DNA of 64,000 nucleotides from Butyrivibrio sp. XPD2002 (GCF_000423945.1 NZ_KE384116.1:1-64000), one strand, 5' to 3'; shown: positions 17,544 to 25,453, numbered from the stretch's first letter. The notes: generated by a model from the letters alone, not told the origin. Translations and numbers: made by a program.

Positions 17544-17722
17544 TCTTATTTTACTGCATGCGGAGAATACAGTTATCGATATTGCAATCATGAATGTATA
17601 TCCTGACATGAATCCACTATATACTTGTTTTATCGACGGAAACATTGATTTTGATGGTAAATAGGCTATCATAAATGATGGTGCTGCAATGGTACAAGAG
17701 AACAAAAATAGTGGAGGAAAGT

Positions 17723-17965
17723 ATGATGTTGTTACTTTTGATTTTGAGTTTACTTTGGGGACTTCTTGCAGGATTTATTGCAAGTAAGATTATGGGTGAG
17801 AAATCAGGTACTCTTAAGAACATGATTCTTGGTGTGCTTGGTAGTGTTGTAGGACATTTCCTGTTTAAGCTTATCGGCTTTACTGCAACAGGATGGATCG
17901 GAAGCCTGATCGTTCCTGTGGTTGGTGCTTGCATTTGTATCTGGCTTGGCAGAAAGCTTTTTTAA
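17723..17965 (+). CDS. GlsB/YeaQ/YmgE-family (transglycosylase-associated) membrane protein
   Basis: The 80-residue protein starts at the ATG at 17723 after GGAGGAAAG. It has three hydrophobic segments and the family motifs GLLAGFIASKIMG, N-x-x-L-G-(V/I)-x-G-(S/A)-x-(V/L)-G and GWIGSLIVPVVGACI. It is a small integral membrane protein linked to envelope stress; no enzymatic activity is established despite the family name. It is followed by a very strong terminator. Confidence 0.88.
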   Translation: MMLLLLILSLLWGLLAGFIASKIMGEKSGTLKNMILGVLGSVVGHFLFKLIGFTATGWIGSLIVPVVGACICIWLGRKLF

Positions 17966-17997
17966 GATTGTGGGAATGGGTAATTGAGTATATTGAG

Positions 17998-18038
17998 AAT
18001 AATCTACACTCTTTTTGGGTGTGGATTATTTTTTTGTT
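17998..18038 (+). terminator. Strong terminator after the GlsB-family gene
   Basis: AATAATCTACAC (17998-18009) pairs with GTGTGGATTATT (18019-18030) over 12 positions, with one G-T wobble, followed by a long T-run. Confidence 0.9.
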
Positions 18039-18175
18039 GTTTTGCTGGTGGGGGGTGGATCTTGGTGGGGATTCTTGACGGGACTTTCTTGTTGGGGGAG
18101 CTTTGTGGGTTTTGGGGTAGGTTTTTGTGGGGATTTCTTTGCGGGGGCGGATTTTTTGTGGGGAGATATTTCAGA
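18039..18175 (+). other. G-tract/T-rich low-complexity stretch
   Basis: The plus strand carries at least nine runs of three to six G separated by T-rich spacers, directly behind the terminator. Translations through it are G/W/F-rich and have no family resemblance, so it is not coding. The run spacing would permit intramolecular G-quadruplexes. Its origin is unknown. Confidence 0.5.
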
Positions 18176-18214
18176 GGTTGCCATTACTTGCTTTTTACTT
18201 TGGCTCTTTTTTTA

Positions 18215-18443
18215 TCACGTAGCTCTATTTTCGTTCTGGCAAGAACTACGCGACATTTGGTTGAACTGGGATTAGTCGCGTAGGAAATGACCACATTGAA
18301 GCATGCGACTACGTGAAAAATGCATAGACATGGATAAGTCGCGTAGAAGAAGTAGATATTGGATCAAAAACTACGCGACTATTGTTGCAACCTAAGCTAG
18401 GTCAAGTAGAAAAGACTATATTGATGCAAAGTACTACGTGAAC
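18215..18443. repeat. Array of inverted 10-bp repeats with 63-bp period
   Basis: The left arm ACTACGCGAC (or variant ACTACGTGA) starts at 18245, 18308, 18370 and 18433. The right arm AGTCGCGTAG (last copy degenerate, GGTCAAGTAG) starts at 18274, 18337 and 18400. Spacing is 62-63 bases for both arms. Each left/right pair forms a hairpin with a loop of about 20 bases. A partial arm, TCACGTAG, lies at 18215. Sequences between arms vary, but no gene or leader accompanies the array. Confidence 0.75.
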
Positions 18444-18464
18444 ATAACCAAAAAGAAAGATTGC

Positions 18465-18545
18465 ACAAGTAATGACGGCCGGTTGAGTAATAGTGGCCGG
18501 TTGAGTAATAGTGGCCTTTAAGTAATAGCGGCCTTCCGGGAATTT
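18465..18545 (+). repeat. 18-bp tandem repeat, about four copies
   Basis: The unit AGTAATAGTGGCCGGTTG recurs head to tail, in two near-identical copies with a more diverged copy on each side, ending in CCTTCCGGG. Multiple short repeats of this kind resemble the repeated ends of IS21-family elements, but no transposase is present here, so that reading is only a suggestion. Confidence 0.6.
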
Positions 18546-18567
18546 TTCCCAATAGAGCTGAGGCGCG

Positions 18568-18801
18568 TTATCTCATATACCCGCAGGTTTCCTTCTCGGG
18601 CCCTTCGATTCCGGATTCATAATGTGCCCTAAACTCCATATTTATCTCGCGGATTTCTTTCAAGCCATCGATATAAGGCTGGTACATATCAGCGAGGCCT
18701 CCCATACATCCGTCACAGGATCCGCTGATATTTCCTATAGATTCAGCAACTATCTGCTCACGTTCTTCCTTTGTTGTATCCTTAATAAGAATCGACTTCA
18801 T
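18568..18801 (-). CDS. Conserved small hypothetical protein with CDGC motif
   Basis: The ATG at 18801 follows TAAGGAGG. The 77-residue protein is charged and helical, with a central SCDGCMGGLADMYQPYIDG. The C-x-x-C followed by G-G-L suggests a metal or redox site. Proteins of this pattern occur in many Clostridia, but I know of no described function. It stands alone on the minus strand. Confidence 0.65.
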   Translation of the reverse strand: MKSILIKDTTKEEREQIVAESIGNISGSCDGCMGGLADMYQPYIDGLKEIREINMEFRAHYESGIEGPEKETCGYMR

Positions 18802-19040
18802 AAGTTCCTCCTTAGCAGTGGTCAGCATCTTTAGACCAAATTCCTTTGGTATTATAGTACATCTATTTGTGAATTAAAATTTCAAAAATCATCTCTAAAA
18901 AAGATATAAAAAAACATTTAAAAAAGCCCTAAAGGATTTGGGGTACCCCATCGATATATTTCCTGTAAGCGAAAAAGAACATTCAAAATGGCCAGTATGA
19001 ATGAAACAACATTAAAAAAGATTTAATGGAGGTCACTCTT

Positions 19041-19205
19041 ATGTATATGTACGAACTGTTTCTTTCAAATGATGTAGAAGGCAATAACATTCACTTTATC
19101 CAGACAAATCACAAGGTTGATAACCTTGATAAGTGGCTTAAAAAGCTCGTAAAAGACAACGTTATCTCTGAAGATGTAGCTAACGCAGTAACATTTGTTT
19201 GGTAA
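19041..19205 (+). CDS. Small hypothetical protein (54 residues)
   Basis: The ATG at 19041 is preceded by GGAGG with eight-base spacing. The peptide has a beta-like start (MYMYELFLSND) and a helical, charged middle (KWLKKLVKDN). A hairpin, GGTAATCGC/GGTTACC, follows the stop. The family is unknown. Confidence 0.5.
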   Translation: MYMYELFLSNDVEGNNIHFIQTNHKVDNLDKWLKKLVKDNVISEDVANAVTFVW

Positions 19206-19252
19206 TCGCTTTAACAACGGTTACCAATTCCCGGTTGAAACATTGGTGGCAT

Positions 19253-19765
19253 TTAAAATGCCCTAACATAACCAATTTCGGTGTAGATCATTCCGTGTTT
19301 TCCCTGCTCGGATTTCATTAACGAAATACCTTTAACTCGCATAGTTTCTTCGATTTCAGCATCTGTCTGAATCGGGAATTCTCTATTGCCGCTAGCTCTT
19401 CTGACAAGTGTGATATGAGACATGAATTTTTTCCTGTCAAAATCAATATCATTGTCAGAAAGAGCCCTTCTAAGGCGTTTCACATAATCATGAAGATCAG
19501 GATTATCCAGAACATTAGCAAAAACCATATCCTTAAAGCGTCTTGTTCCGGAAACCTTGATAGAAAAAGATCTTAGCGGGACATCCCGCATTATTTCCTC
19601 AATCTTTTCAGGTTCATCATTTTCACCGATGAACGCAAGAGTCATGTGCAGGTTTTCAGGTCTTGTAAAATGTCCTTTTATACCGGATCTCATAAGATCA
19701 TCCTGCATCTCGATAAGTGCATCTGTCATATTCTCGTCTAAGATAATTGCAATGAATAAGCGCAT
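19253..19765 (-). CDS. thpR: 2H phosphoesterase, RNA 2',3'-cyclic phosphodiesterase type (ThpR/LigT)
   Basis: The 170-residue protein starts RLFIAIILDE and carries the two catalytic H-x-T-L motifs of the 2H family: LHMTLAFIGE (about residue 41) and MSHITLVRRA (about residue 122). ThpR enzymes open 2',3'-cyclic phosphates at RNA ends to 2'-phosphates and can join half-tRNAs in vitro. AGGAGG precedes the start. It lies 6 kb from the RtcB locus, which works on the same kind of RNA ends; a functional link is an inference only. Confidence 0.88.
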   Translation of the reverse strand: MRLFIAIILDENMTDALIEMQDDLMRSGIKGHFTRPENLHMTLAFIGENDEPEKIEEIMRDVPLRSFSIKVSGTRRFKDMVFANVLDNPDLHDYVKRLRRALSDNDIDFDRKKFMSHITLVRRASGNREFPIQTDAEIEETMRVKGISLMKSEQGKHGMIYTEIGYVRAF

Positions 19766-19940
19766 AAAACAATCCTCCTGTTAGTGTATCATTATTGTTG
19801 ATACGCTTTTTTCATGTGTATTTACGATTTCTTTGAGCTAGAATAAATGTTAGAGTTATTTATAGTATAAAATAAATGAATGGTAGATGGGAACCAGGGA
19901 ATGATATGTCCCGGTTAAGTTGAAAGAGGTTTTGTATTTA

Positions 19941-20960
19941 ATGGACTTTAAGAAGCTTATGAACTCGGAGGAGTACGACTTCCTTCGCACAAATGAAAGA
20001 CTAGGGAACAGGATAATGCTGCTGGGACTTGGAGGCAGCTATTCATACGGGACCAACAATGAGGGCAGCGACATTGACTTTAGAGGCGTGACACTTCAGA
20101 TGCCCTCTGATCTTTTGGGGATGACTGAATTCGATCAGTACGAGGATGACAAGACCGATACGGTTATTTATGGATTCAACAAGCATGTAAAACTGCTCCT
20201 GGAGTGCAATCCCAATACCTGTGAGATTCTTGGGCTTGACGAGGACCAGTATCTGATCAAGTCGGAGCTTGGACAGGAGCTGATCGATAACACCAGTATT
20301 TTCCTGTCTAAAAGAGCTATCAAATCATTCGGGGGATATGCTGATGCGCAGCTTCGCAGGCTCCAGAATGCTATCGCGCGGGACACGCTTCCTCAGAGTG
20401 ACAGGGAGAAGCACATATTAAAATCGGTCATGAATGCCCTTGATGATGTGAACAGAAGATATTATGGAAAAAATGGCAGCATCAGACTTTACATCGATAA
20501 GGCTGAGAATCCCGAGCTCGACACGGAAATCTTTGTTGATGCAAATTACGAGCATTTTGCGCTAAGAGATTACGCTGATATCTGGGGTGTGATGAGGAGC
20601 GTCATTCGTGATTACGACAAGATAGGAAAACGCAACAAGAAAAAGGATGACAACCACCTTAATAAACACGCCATGCACCTTATCAGACTTTTCATGATGG
20701 CAATTGATATTCTTGAAAAGGGCGAGATCATCACACACAGGACAGAGGACCTTCCGACACTTCTTGCAATTCGCAGAGGTGATTTCATGAAGGCGGATGG
20801 CACATTTTCCGAGGACTTCTATGAAATACTTGAGGAGTATGAGAGAAGATTAGATGAAGCCGCAGCGAACACCAGGCTTCCCGATAACCCTGATATGGAG
20901 AAGGTTGAGAAGTTTGTGGAGAGAATCAACAGATATGCGGCAACCGGTGAACTGTTATGA
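19941..20960 (+). CDS. Predicted nucleotidyltransferase (YcgL/COG3541-like), first of a pair
   Basis: The ATG at 19941 is chosen over a TTG at 19920 because AGAGG lies at an acceptable distance. The 339-residue protein has the nucleotidyltransferase core G-G-S-x-x-Y-G-T-x-x-x-x-S-D-I-D (LGGSYSYGTNNEGSDIDFRG, residues about 32-51). The remaining two-thirds is helical and charged (HLNKHAMHLIRLFMMAIDIL). It is a stand-alone pol-beta-fold enzyme of the COG3541 group. Its target is unknown. It overlaps the second nucleotidyltransferase by four bases (ATGA). Confidence 0.75.
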   Translation: MDFKKLMNSEEYDFLRTNERLGNRIMLLGLGGSYSYGTNNEGSDIDFRGVTLQMPSDLLGMTEFDQYEDDKTDTVIYGFNKHVKLLLECNPNTCEILGLDEDQYLIKSELGQELIDNTSIFLSKRAIKSFGGYADAQLRRLQNAIARDTLPQSDREKHILKSVMNALDDVNRRYYGKNGSIRLYIDKAENPELDTEIFVDANYEHFALRDYADIWGVMRSVIRDYDKIGKRNKKKDDNHLNKHAMHLIRLFMMAIDILEKGEIITHRTEDLPTLLAIRRGDFMKADGTFSEDFYEILEEYERRLDEAAANTRLPDNPDMEKVEKFVERINRYAATGELL

Positions 20961-21721
20961 GAGATATTGAAAAAGAGATAAATGAAAAGCTTGATGAAAT
21001 TGAAGAGAGGGAAAACGTGCGCATTCTGCATGCGGTTGAGTCCGGAAGCAGGGCCTGGGGATTCGCATCTCCTGATAGCGACTATGATGTGAGGTTTGTT
21101 TACGTCAGGAAAAAAGAGGACTATCTTCGGCTTGATGAGCCAAGGGACGTCATTGAGTGGCAGCTTGACGAGGTTCTGGATATAAACGGATGGGATCTCA
21201 AAAAGGCGCTGAAGCAGTTCGCCCGCGGAAATGCCACACTTTTCGAGTGGAGCGGCTCTCCTATCGTCTATAGAACAACTCCTGAATGGAAGAAGATAAC
21301 TGAGGTGTCCAGGCAGTATTTTTCAGAAAAATCGGCGGTCTATCATTACTACGGCACGGCCAACAAAACATATAGCGAGTATCTTACAGGGGATATGGTG
21401 AGATACAAGAAGTACTTCTATGCGCTGCGGCCGCTGATGGCAGCTTTGTATATTGAGGAGAAGCATGAGGCGCCACCGGTTTTGTTTGATGATCTTCTTG
21501 CACTCAATATTGATTCTGAGCTCAGGACGGCTATTGATGAGCTGCTTGAGATAAAAAAGAGGACCACGGAAAAGGAAGAAAATCCGCAGCTTCCAGTGAT
21601 TAAAAGGTTCATCGAGACAGAGGTGGAAAAGCAGAAGGAAATTGCTGACAGCCTGCCCGATGATCATAACAGGGACTGGTCAGCACTGGAAAAACTGTTT
21701 TTGGAAATATTGGATAAGTGA
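20957..21721 (+). CDS. Predicted nucleotidyltransferase (YcgL/COG3541), second of a pair
   Basis: The 254-residue protein has a clear core VESGSRAWGFASPDSDYDVR (residues about 24-43), the G-S-R-x-W-G-x-x-x-x-D-S-D-x-D signature of COG3541 nucleotidyltransferases, followed by IEWQLDEVLDINGWDL, also typical of the family. Its start overlaps the stop of the preceding nucleotidyltransferase, so the two are made together. Members of this superfamily appear in predicted RNA-repair and conflict systems; the actual substrate here is not known. Confidence 0.82.
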   Translation: MRDIEKEINEKLDEIEERENVRILHAVESGSRAWGFASPDSDYDVRFVYVRKKEDYLRLDEPRDVIEWQLDEVLDINGWDLKKALKQFARGNATLFEWSGSPIVYRTTPEWKKITEVSRQYFSEKSAVYHYYGTANKTYSEYLTGDMVRYKKYFYALRPLMAALYIEEKHEAPPVLFDDLLALNIDSELRTAIDELLEIKKRTTEKEENPQLPVIKRFIETEVEKQKEIADSLPDDHNRDWSALEKLFLEILDK

Positions 21722-21759
21722 AATGAACATAAGAGAAAAGTTGGAAAAGGAGGTTATTC

Positions 21760-22212
21760 ATGTTAGAAATAGGAACAAAGGCACCTGCATTTGAACTCCC
21801 GGATCAGAACGGAGTTATGCATAAGCTGGAAGATTACAGAGGTAAAAAGGTGATTCTGTATTTTTATCCGAAGGACAACACAGCCGGTTGCACCAAGCAG
21901 GCCTGCGGCTTTTCAGAAAGATATCCTCAGTTTACAGAGAAGGGAGCTGTGGTTCTAGGAGTGAGCAAGGACACTGTTGCTTCTCACAAGAAATTCGAGG
22001 AAAAGTACGGGCTCGCATTCACGCTTCTCGCAGATCCTGAGCGCAAGGTCATAGAGGCTTATGATGTGTGGAAGGAGAAAAAGAACTATGGCAAGGTGTC
22101 CATGGGAGTTGTGAGAACCACATATCTTATAGATGAAGAGGGAATCATCATCAGGGCTAATGATAAGGTTAAGGCTGCTGATGATCCTGAGAAAATGTTG
22201 GGTGAACTGTAA
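21760..22212 (+). CDS. bcp: Thiol peroxidase, BCP/PrxQ-type peroxiredoxin
   Basis: The 150-residue protein has the PrxQ signature FYPKDNTAGCTKQACGF, with peroxidatic and resolving Cys separated by four residues, and conserved Thr and Arg of the active site (GVVRTTYLID). It reduces peroxides with thioredoxin. AAAAGGAGG precedes the start. A terminator follows. Confidence 0.93.
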   Translation: MLEIGTKAPAFELPDQNGVMHKLEDYRGKKVILYFYPKDNTAGCTKQACGFSERYPQFTEKGAVVLGVSKDTVASHKKFEEKYGLAFTLLADPERKVIEAYDVWKEKKNYGKVSMGVVRTTYLIDEEGIIIRANDKVKAADDPEKMLGEL

Positions 22213-22241
22213 GAAAAGTTTGGAAGAGAAGAAAATAGAGC

Positions 22242-22280
22242 AAAAAGACCGATATGAGTAAATCATACGGTCTTTTTTAT
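22242..22280 (+). terminator. Rho-independent terminator after bcp
   Basis: AAAAGACCG pairs with CGGTCTTTT, with inner TGA/TCA pairing, followed by TTTA. Confidence 0.88.
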
Positions 22281-22291
22281 GTTTTGATGAT

Positions 22292-22364
22292 GTAACATTT
22301 AAATATTAAAATGTTATAAAATTATAACATTTAATATTGATATTGAATCCATCTATGGTATTAT
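22292..22364 (+). promoter_or_regulatory. Promoter and three-half-site operator of the XRE/ImmA pair
   Basis: TTGATA (22337-22342) and TATTAT (22359-22364) with a 16-base spacer form a promoter. Upstream are three copies of an ATAACATTT-type half-site: TAACATTT at 22292-22299, and the near-perfect palindrome AAATGTTATAA-aa-TTATAACATTT at 22309-22332. This is the likely autoregulatory site of the XRE protein. Confidence 0.65.
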
Positions 22365-22388
22365 CATATCGGGAACGGAGGTTTTGTA

Positions 22389-22724
22389 ATGAATAAAATG
22401 TTAGGAAGCCGAATCAGGGCATTAAGAATTGCAAACGATATTACACAGGAGCAGATGGCTGAACATCTAGGTGTGAGCAGGCAGAAATATGCTCGTATTG
22501 AGAACGGAGCCAACAGTATCACACTTGATATTCTTTCGAGAATTGCTAAGGCCCTTAGTGTAACAGTTGCAGATATTACAAGAGTTCTTGATGAAACACC
22601 TGCTGTTGCATACAGGACAGGCGCGGAAGATACTGCCTCTTCAGATAAAATATTTGATATGCTTGATTTATTCTACGCAAATAAGCACATGTATGACCGA
22701 CTTCACCAGAGAGAGATGGATTAA
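22389..22724 (+). CDS. XRE-family HTH regulator / antitoxin-like protein
   Basis: The 111-residue protein has an N-terminal HTH (residues about 6-60: IRALRIANDITQEQMAEHLG, SRQKYARIENG) and a C-terminal tail with VADITRVLDE. ACGGAGG precedes the start. It is followed after 13 bases by an ImmA-type metalloprotease gene. Such pairs occur either as mobile-element repressor plus anti-repressor protease or as toxin-antitoxin-like modules. Confidence 0.85.
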   Translation: MNKMLGSRIRALRIANDITQEQMAEHLGVSRQKYARIENGANSITLDILSRIAKALSVTVADITRVLDETPAVAYRTGAEDTASSDKIFDMLDLFYANKHMYDRLHQREMD

Positions 22725-22737
22725 AAGGGGTGTTTAA

Positions 22738-23520
22738 ATGCAGGAGAGTAGAAAAAGAGAAATTCGTATTAAAGCAGATGCCTTCAGGGGAAAATGTAAG
22801 ATTAGCCGCTACGGCATTATGGATCTTTTCAGAGAATGTGACAGATGTGGATATAAATTGCTTCGATATCCGCTGGGAGAAAATGCAGACCTTGGTTTTG
22901 CTACTAAGAAAGATGAAGATGTGGTTATATTTACAAATTCATCCAATAGACTTTCAAGGGAGATTTTTACCTTAGCTCATGAGATTGGGCATGTTATATT
23001 GCACTTTAAGGAGAACAGTTCCTTTATTGATAACAATACTACGATTGCTGGAGGCAATATGGATGTTAAAGAGCAGGAGGCGAATTATTTTGCAGCCTGT
23101 CTTCTTATGCCTGCGGATGATGTCTCCCGCTTTCTTGATCTTGAGATAGCTAATCAGGAAAATGGAGCGCTATCAGCAATGGATATTGCCAGAATTATGT
23201 CTGAGTTCAGTGTGAGTTTTGACATGGCACTTAACAGACTTGAAAGTCTTGGGAAAATAGGTTCAAACCAGAAATTGCGCTTGGATAATGAAAAGATTGA
23301 GAAAAGGGTTGGAAATCTTCTTCGCAGCGCATCAGGAAATATCAGATTGAACTTAGCAAGTAATGAGATTGGTATTCCGTATGAGTATATAGATTACGTT
23401 ATTTACAATTATAATCATAACGCGATCCCTAGAGAGACGTTGGAAAAAGTGCTGGAATGCTATCAACTATCTTATGAAGATATCAGCGACAAGATAGATG
23501 TTCAACCTATTAATTATTGA
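22738..23520 (+). CDS. ImmA/IrrE-family metallopeptidase
   Basis: The 260-residue protein has the zinc-protease motif TLAHEIGHVILH (HExxH, residues about 79-90) with the downstream E-x-x-A-N-x-F-A-A-x-L-L-M-P segment diagnostic of ImmA/IrrE (DUF955). The partner substrate of these proteases is usually the neighbouring XRE repressor, which it would cleave under stress. The C-terminal 90 residues are helical and not assigned. No integrase or phage gene is nearby. Confidence 0.88.
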   Translation: MQESRKREIRIKADAFRGKCKISRYGIMDLFRECDRCGYKLLRYPLGENADLGFATKKDEDVVIFTNSSNRLSREIFTLAHEIGHVILHFKENSSFIDNNTTIAGGNMDVKEQEANYFAACLLMPADDVSRFLDLEIANQENGALSAMDIARIMSEFSVSFDMALNRLESLGKIGSNQKLRLDNEKIEKRVGNLLRSASGNIRLNLASNEIGIPYEYIDYVIYNYNHNAIPRETLEKVLECYQLSYEDISDKIDVQPINY

Positions 23521-23536
23521 TAAAGGAGAAAATGGT

Positions 23537-24643
23537 TTGAGGAATTATAAAATTTGGGGACTTTTAATGGCAACAACAATACTGGCAGCAGGATGTTCTA
23601 AGCCAGCTGCAGAAAATAAAGCTGTAGAAACAAAATCCGGGTCTGACACAGATTGGGCAACAGAAATTAACTCTACGGAGAATGCTGAGGTTGATGCTGA
23701 AACAGATACTTCTGCTACAGATACTGATGCGGCAACAGGTACAGCAGATATCGAAACAACCGACGAGGCTCAGGAGGATACTGCAACTCAGGAAGAGGCT
23801 GCAACAGAAGAAGCTTCAGATGAGACCACCGTACCGGAAACAACCACAGCAAGCGACGGCACCTTTGACCGCACATATCTCGAGGAAAACAACGGTCAGT
23901 ATACCTACAGACTGACAGATCAGGCGCTGATCGAAAAATATAATGAGCTTTATGCGGACGCCTTTGCAAGCGTGATAGATTCCTATAACTATGTCATGGA
24001 ACAGCAGAACCAGAGCTATAATACCGGCAAGGATTATTCCGGAAGCAGTCTGGTGCTCAGGGATAATAAGGAGAACAGTTTTATGAAAACCGGCTCCTAT
24101 TATGAAATGGATTACAATTTCGATCTCCACAATGTTGGTTACACCTATGTGGACCTGGACAGCGATGGAACCTATGAGATGCTTTTCGGAGTAATGCATG
24201 ACAGCGATTCGGAATGGAGTAACGGAAGTGTGTTTGAGAGAGCCTTTGCGCTGGTTGATGGAAAGGTTGTAAAGATCTGCGAAGGCGGCAGTAGGGAATC
24301 ATTCTGGCTTGGCTCAGACGGATACATTTACAATTACGGTAGTGGCGGAGCTGCTTACTGGGGCACGGAGAGAATGCATTTTGACGCTGCAGAGATCGCA
24401 AACAGCATGGATCTGAGAGATATTGACTGGGGTAACAGAGGATTCATGGGAGATGAGTACCTGGGCTATTACGAAAGGCCTATCCATATCACGGGAGACT
24501 ACACGGACCTCTATACCGCAGCTCAAGATACGAAGAACGATATAACCGAAGATGAGTTCAATACTTTGAATGATGAGTGGGATTCAAGACAGATCATAAT
24601 TGACTGGATCCAGTTCCCCGATAATTTAATAAAAAATTCCTGA
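23537..24643 (+). CDS. Lipoprotein with Thr/Glu/Asp-rich linker
   Basis: TTG at 23537 is chosen because AAGGAG lies seven bases upstream and it yields a proper lipoprotein signal: MRNYKIWGLLMATTILAAGC, lipobox L-A-A-G-C with Cys 20. A T/E/A/D-rich low-complexity linker (about residues 25-115) leads to a globular C-terminal domain with YVDLDSDGTYEMLFGV, a calcium-binding-like D-x-D-x-D-G-x-x-E segment. It should be anchored outside the membrane; the function is unknown. The start codes at the end of the ImmA gene region, so co-transcription is likely. Confidence 0.7.
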   Translation: MRNYKIWGLLMATTILAAGCSKPAAENKAVETKSGSDTDWATEINSTENAEVDAETDTSATDTDAATGTADIETTDEAQEDTATQEEAATEEASDETTVPETTTASDGTFDRTYLEENNGQYTYRLTDQALIEKYNELYADAFASVIDSYNYVMEQQNQSYNTGKDYSGSSLVLRDNKENSFMKTGSYYEMDYNFDLHNVGYTYVDLDSDGTYEMLFGVMHDSDSEWSNGSVFERAFALVDGKVVKICEGGSRESFWLGSDGYIYNYGSGGAAYWGTERMHFDAAEIANSMDLRDIDWGNRGFMGDEYLGYYERPIHITGDYTDLYTAAQDTKNDITEDEFNTLNDEWDSRQIIIDWIQFPDNLIKNS

Positions 24644-24667
24644 TTTTTTAAAAAATAATGGCACACA

Positions 24668-24718
24668 ATTGAATTACAATAGAGAGGTAAGTTCAGATAA
24701 CTAACTTGGTAATTCAAT
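24668..24718. promoter_or_regulatory. Large perfect inverted repeat in front of a lost oxidoreductase gene
   Basis: ATTGAATTAC (24668-24677) and GTAATTCAAT (24709-24718) are perfect 10-bp arms around a 31-base interior, which contains a second inverted pair, AAGTT/AACTT. It lies 18 bases before the start codon of the truncated oxidoreductase, so it was probably an operator or leader hairpin of that gene. Confidence 0.5.
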
Positions 24719-24735
24719 GAAAGGAAGGTCAGGAT

Positions 24736-24789
24736 ATGGCGAACTTTGATTATGATGTGTTGTTCATACAGCCTGCCAGTTTTTTATAA
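24736..24789 (+). pseudogene. First codons of an FAD/NAD(P) oxidoreductase, rest deleted
   Basis: The ATG at 24736, behind AAGGAAGG, encodes MANFDYDVLFI, the usual first strand of dihydrolipoamide-dehydrogenase-like flavoproteins (Y-D-V-L-F-I-G-x-G). After it the frame reads QPASFL and stops, with the following bases belonging to the 3' end of the convergent TRIC-family gene. A deletion has removed nearly the whole coding region while leaving the leader and start. Confidence 0.55.
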
Positions 24790-25425
24790 TTCTACTTTCG
24801 GAAGATTCCATAGGAAGTGTCTCGCCATAACTCTTAACAGGATAACAAGGGCGAAGCTGCTTACCATGGCTATGGTCCAGGTGTGCATGAATTCATGCAT
24901 GATGACCATGGTGATTCCACCAATAATAACGGGAAGTGCGTAAACATGCTTTACGAAAATGGCGGGCATCTGGTTTGAAAGGACATCGCGCAGAACGCCG
25001 CCGCCGACACCTGTGATAAAGCCAAGGAATACCAGAAGGAACAGGTCATCCTCGTATCCAAAGTTAGCTCCAATCATAATACCGTCTACCATGAAGGCTG
25101 CAAGTCCCAGCGTGTCTGAGATAAACAGTCCTTTGTCATATATGCCTGAGAATTTTGCAGGCATACCCTTACGATAATACATTATATAAAATACGATATT
25201 TGCCACAATTGCTGCAACAATGACATAGAATGGATTGATGAACATCTGCGGCGGGAAATTGCCCATAACGATGTCTCTGGTGAGTCCGCCTCCGCAGGCA
25301 GTCATGATGGCTAGAATGTTTACTCCGAATATGTCCATTTTCTTATGGATTCCGGTGATCGCTCCGGATATTGCAAAGGCAACTGTGCCTATAAAATCAA
25401 AAATTACTAAAAGTGATAACGACAT
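24784..25425 (-). CDS. TRIC/UPF0126-family cation channel-like membrane protein
   Basis: The 213-residue polytopic protein contains the two internal repeats of UPF0126 (FDFIGTVAFAISGAITG; GGGLTRDIVMG and GGGVLRDVLSN), the signatures of prokaryotic TRIC-like channels. These form trimeric cation-conducting pores in the membrane. The 3' end abuts the deletion scar on the opposite strand. It is encoded just downstream of the WYL regulator on the same strand (28 bases), so it could share its transcript. Confidence 0.88.
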   Translation of the reverse strand: MSLSLLVIFDFIGTVAFAISGAITGIHKKMDIFGVNILAIMTACGGGLTRDIVMGNFPPQMFINPFYVIVAAIVANIVFYIMYYRKGMPAKFSGIYDKGLFISDTLGLAAFMVDGIMIGANFGYEDDLFLLVFLGFITGVGGGVLRDVLSNQMPAIFVKHVYALPVIIGGITMVIMHEFMHTWTIAMVSSFALVILLRVMARHFLWNLPKVEL

Positions 25426-25453
25426 AACTTAGTCCCTCAATATTATCTGTAAT

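Noticed and set aside
17545..17664. Small gene encoding MNVYPDMNPLYTCFIDG
   Set aside because: No ribosome binding site; possibly a remnant, too short to support.
17984..18283. Overlapping plus-strand frames rich in G, W and F
   Set aside because: They are translations of the terminator and G-tract stretch, with no ribosome binding site and no family resemblance.
18215..18443. CRISPR array
   Set aside because: Arms alternate in orientation every 30 bases with degenerate copies; no leader and no cas genes.
22389..23520. Prophage or integrative element core
   Set aside because: Only the XRE/ImmA pair is present; no integrase, attachment repeats or structural genes were seen.
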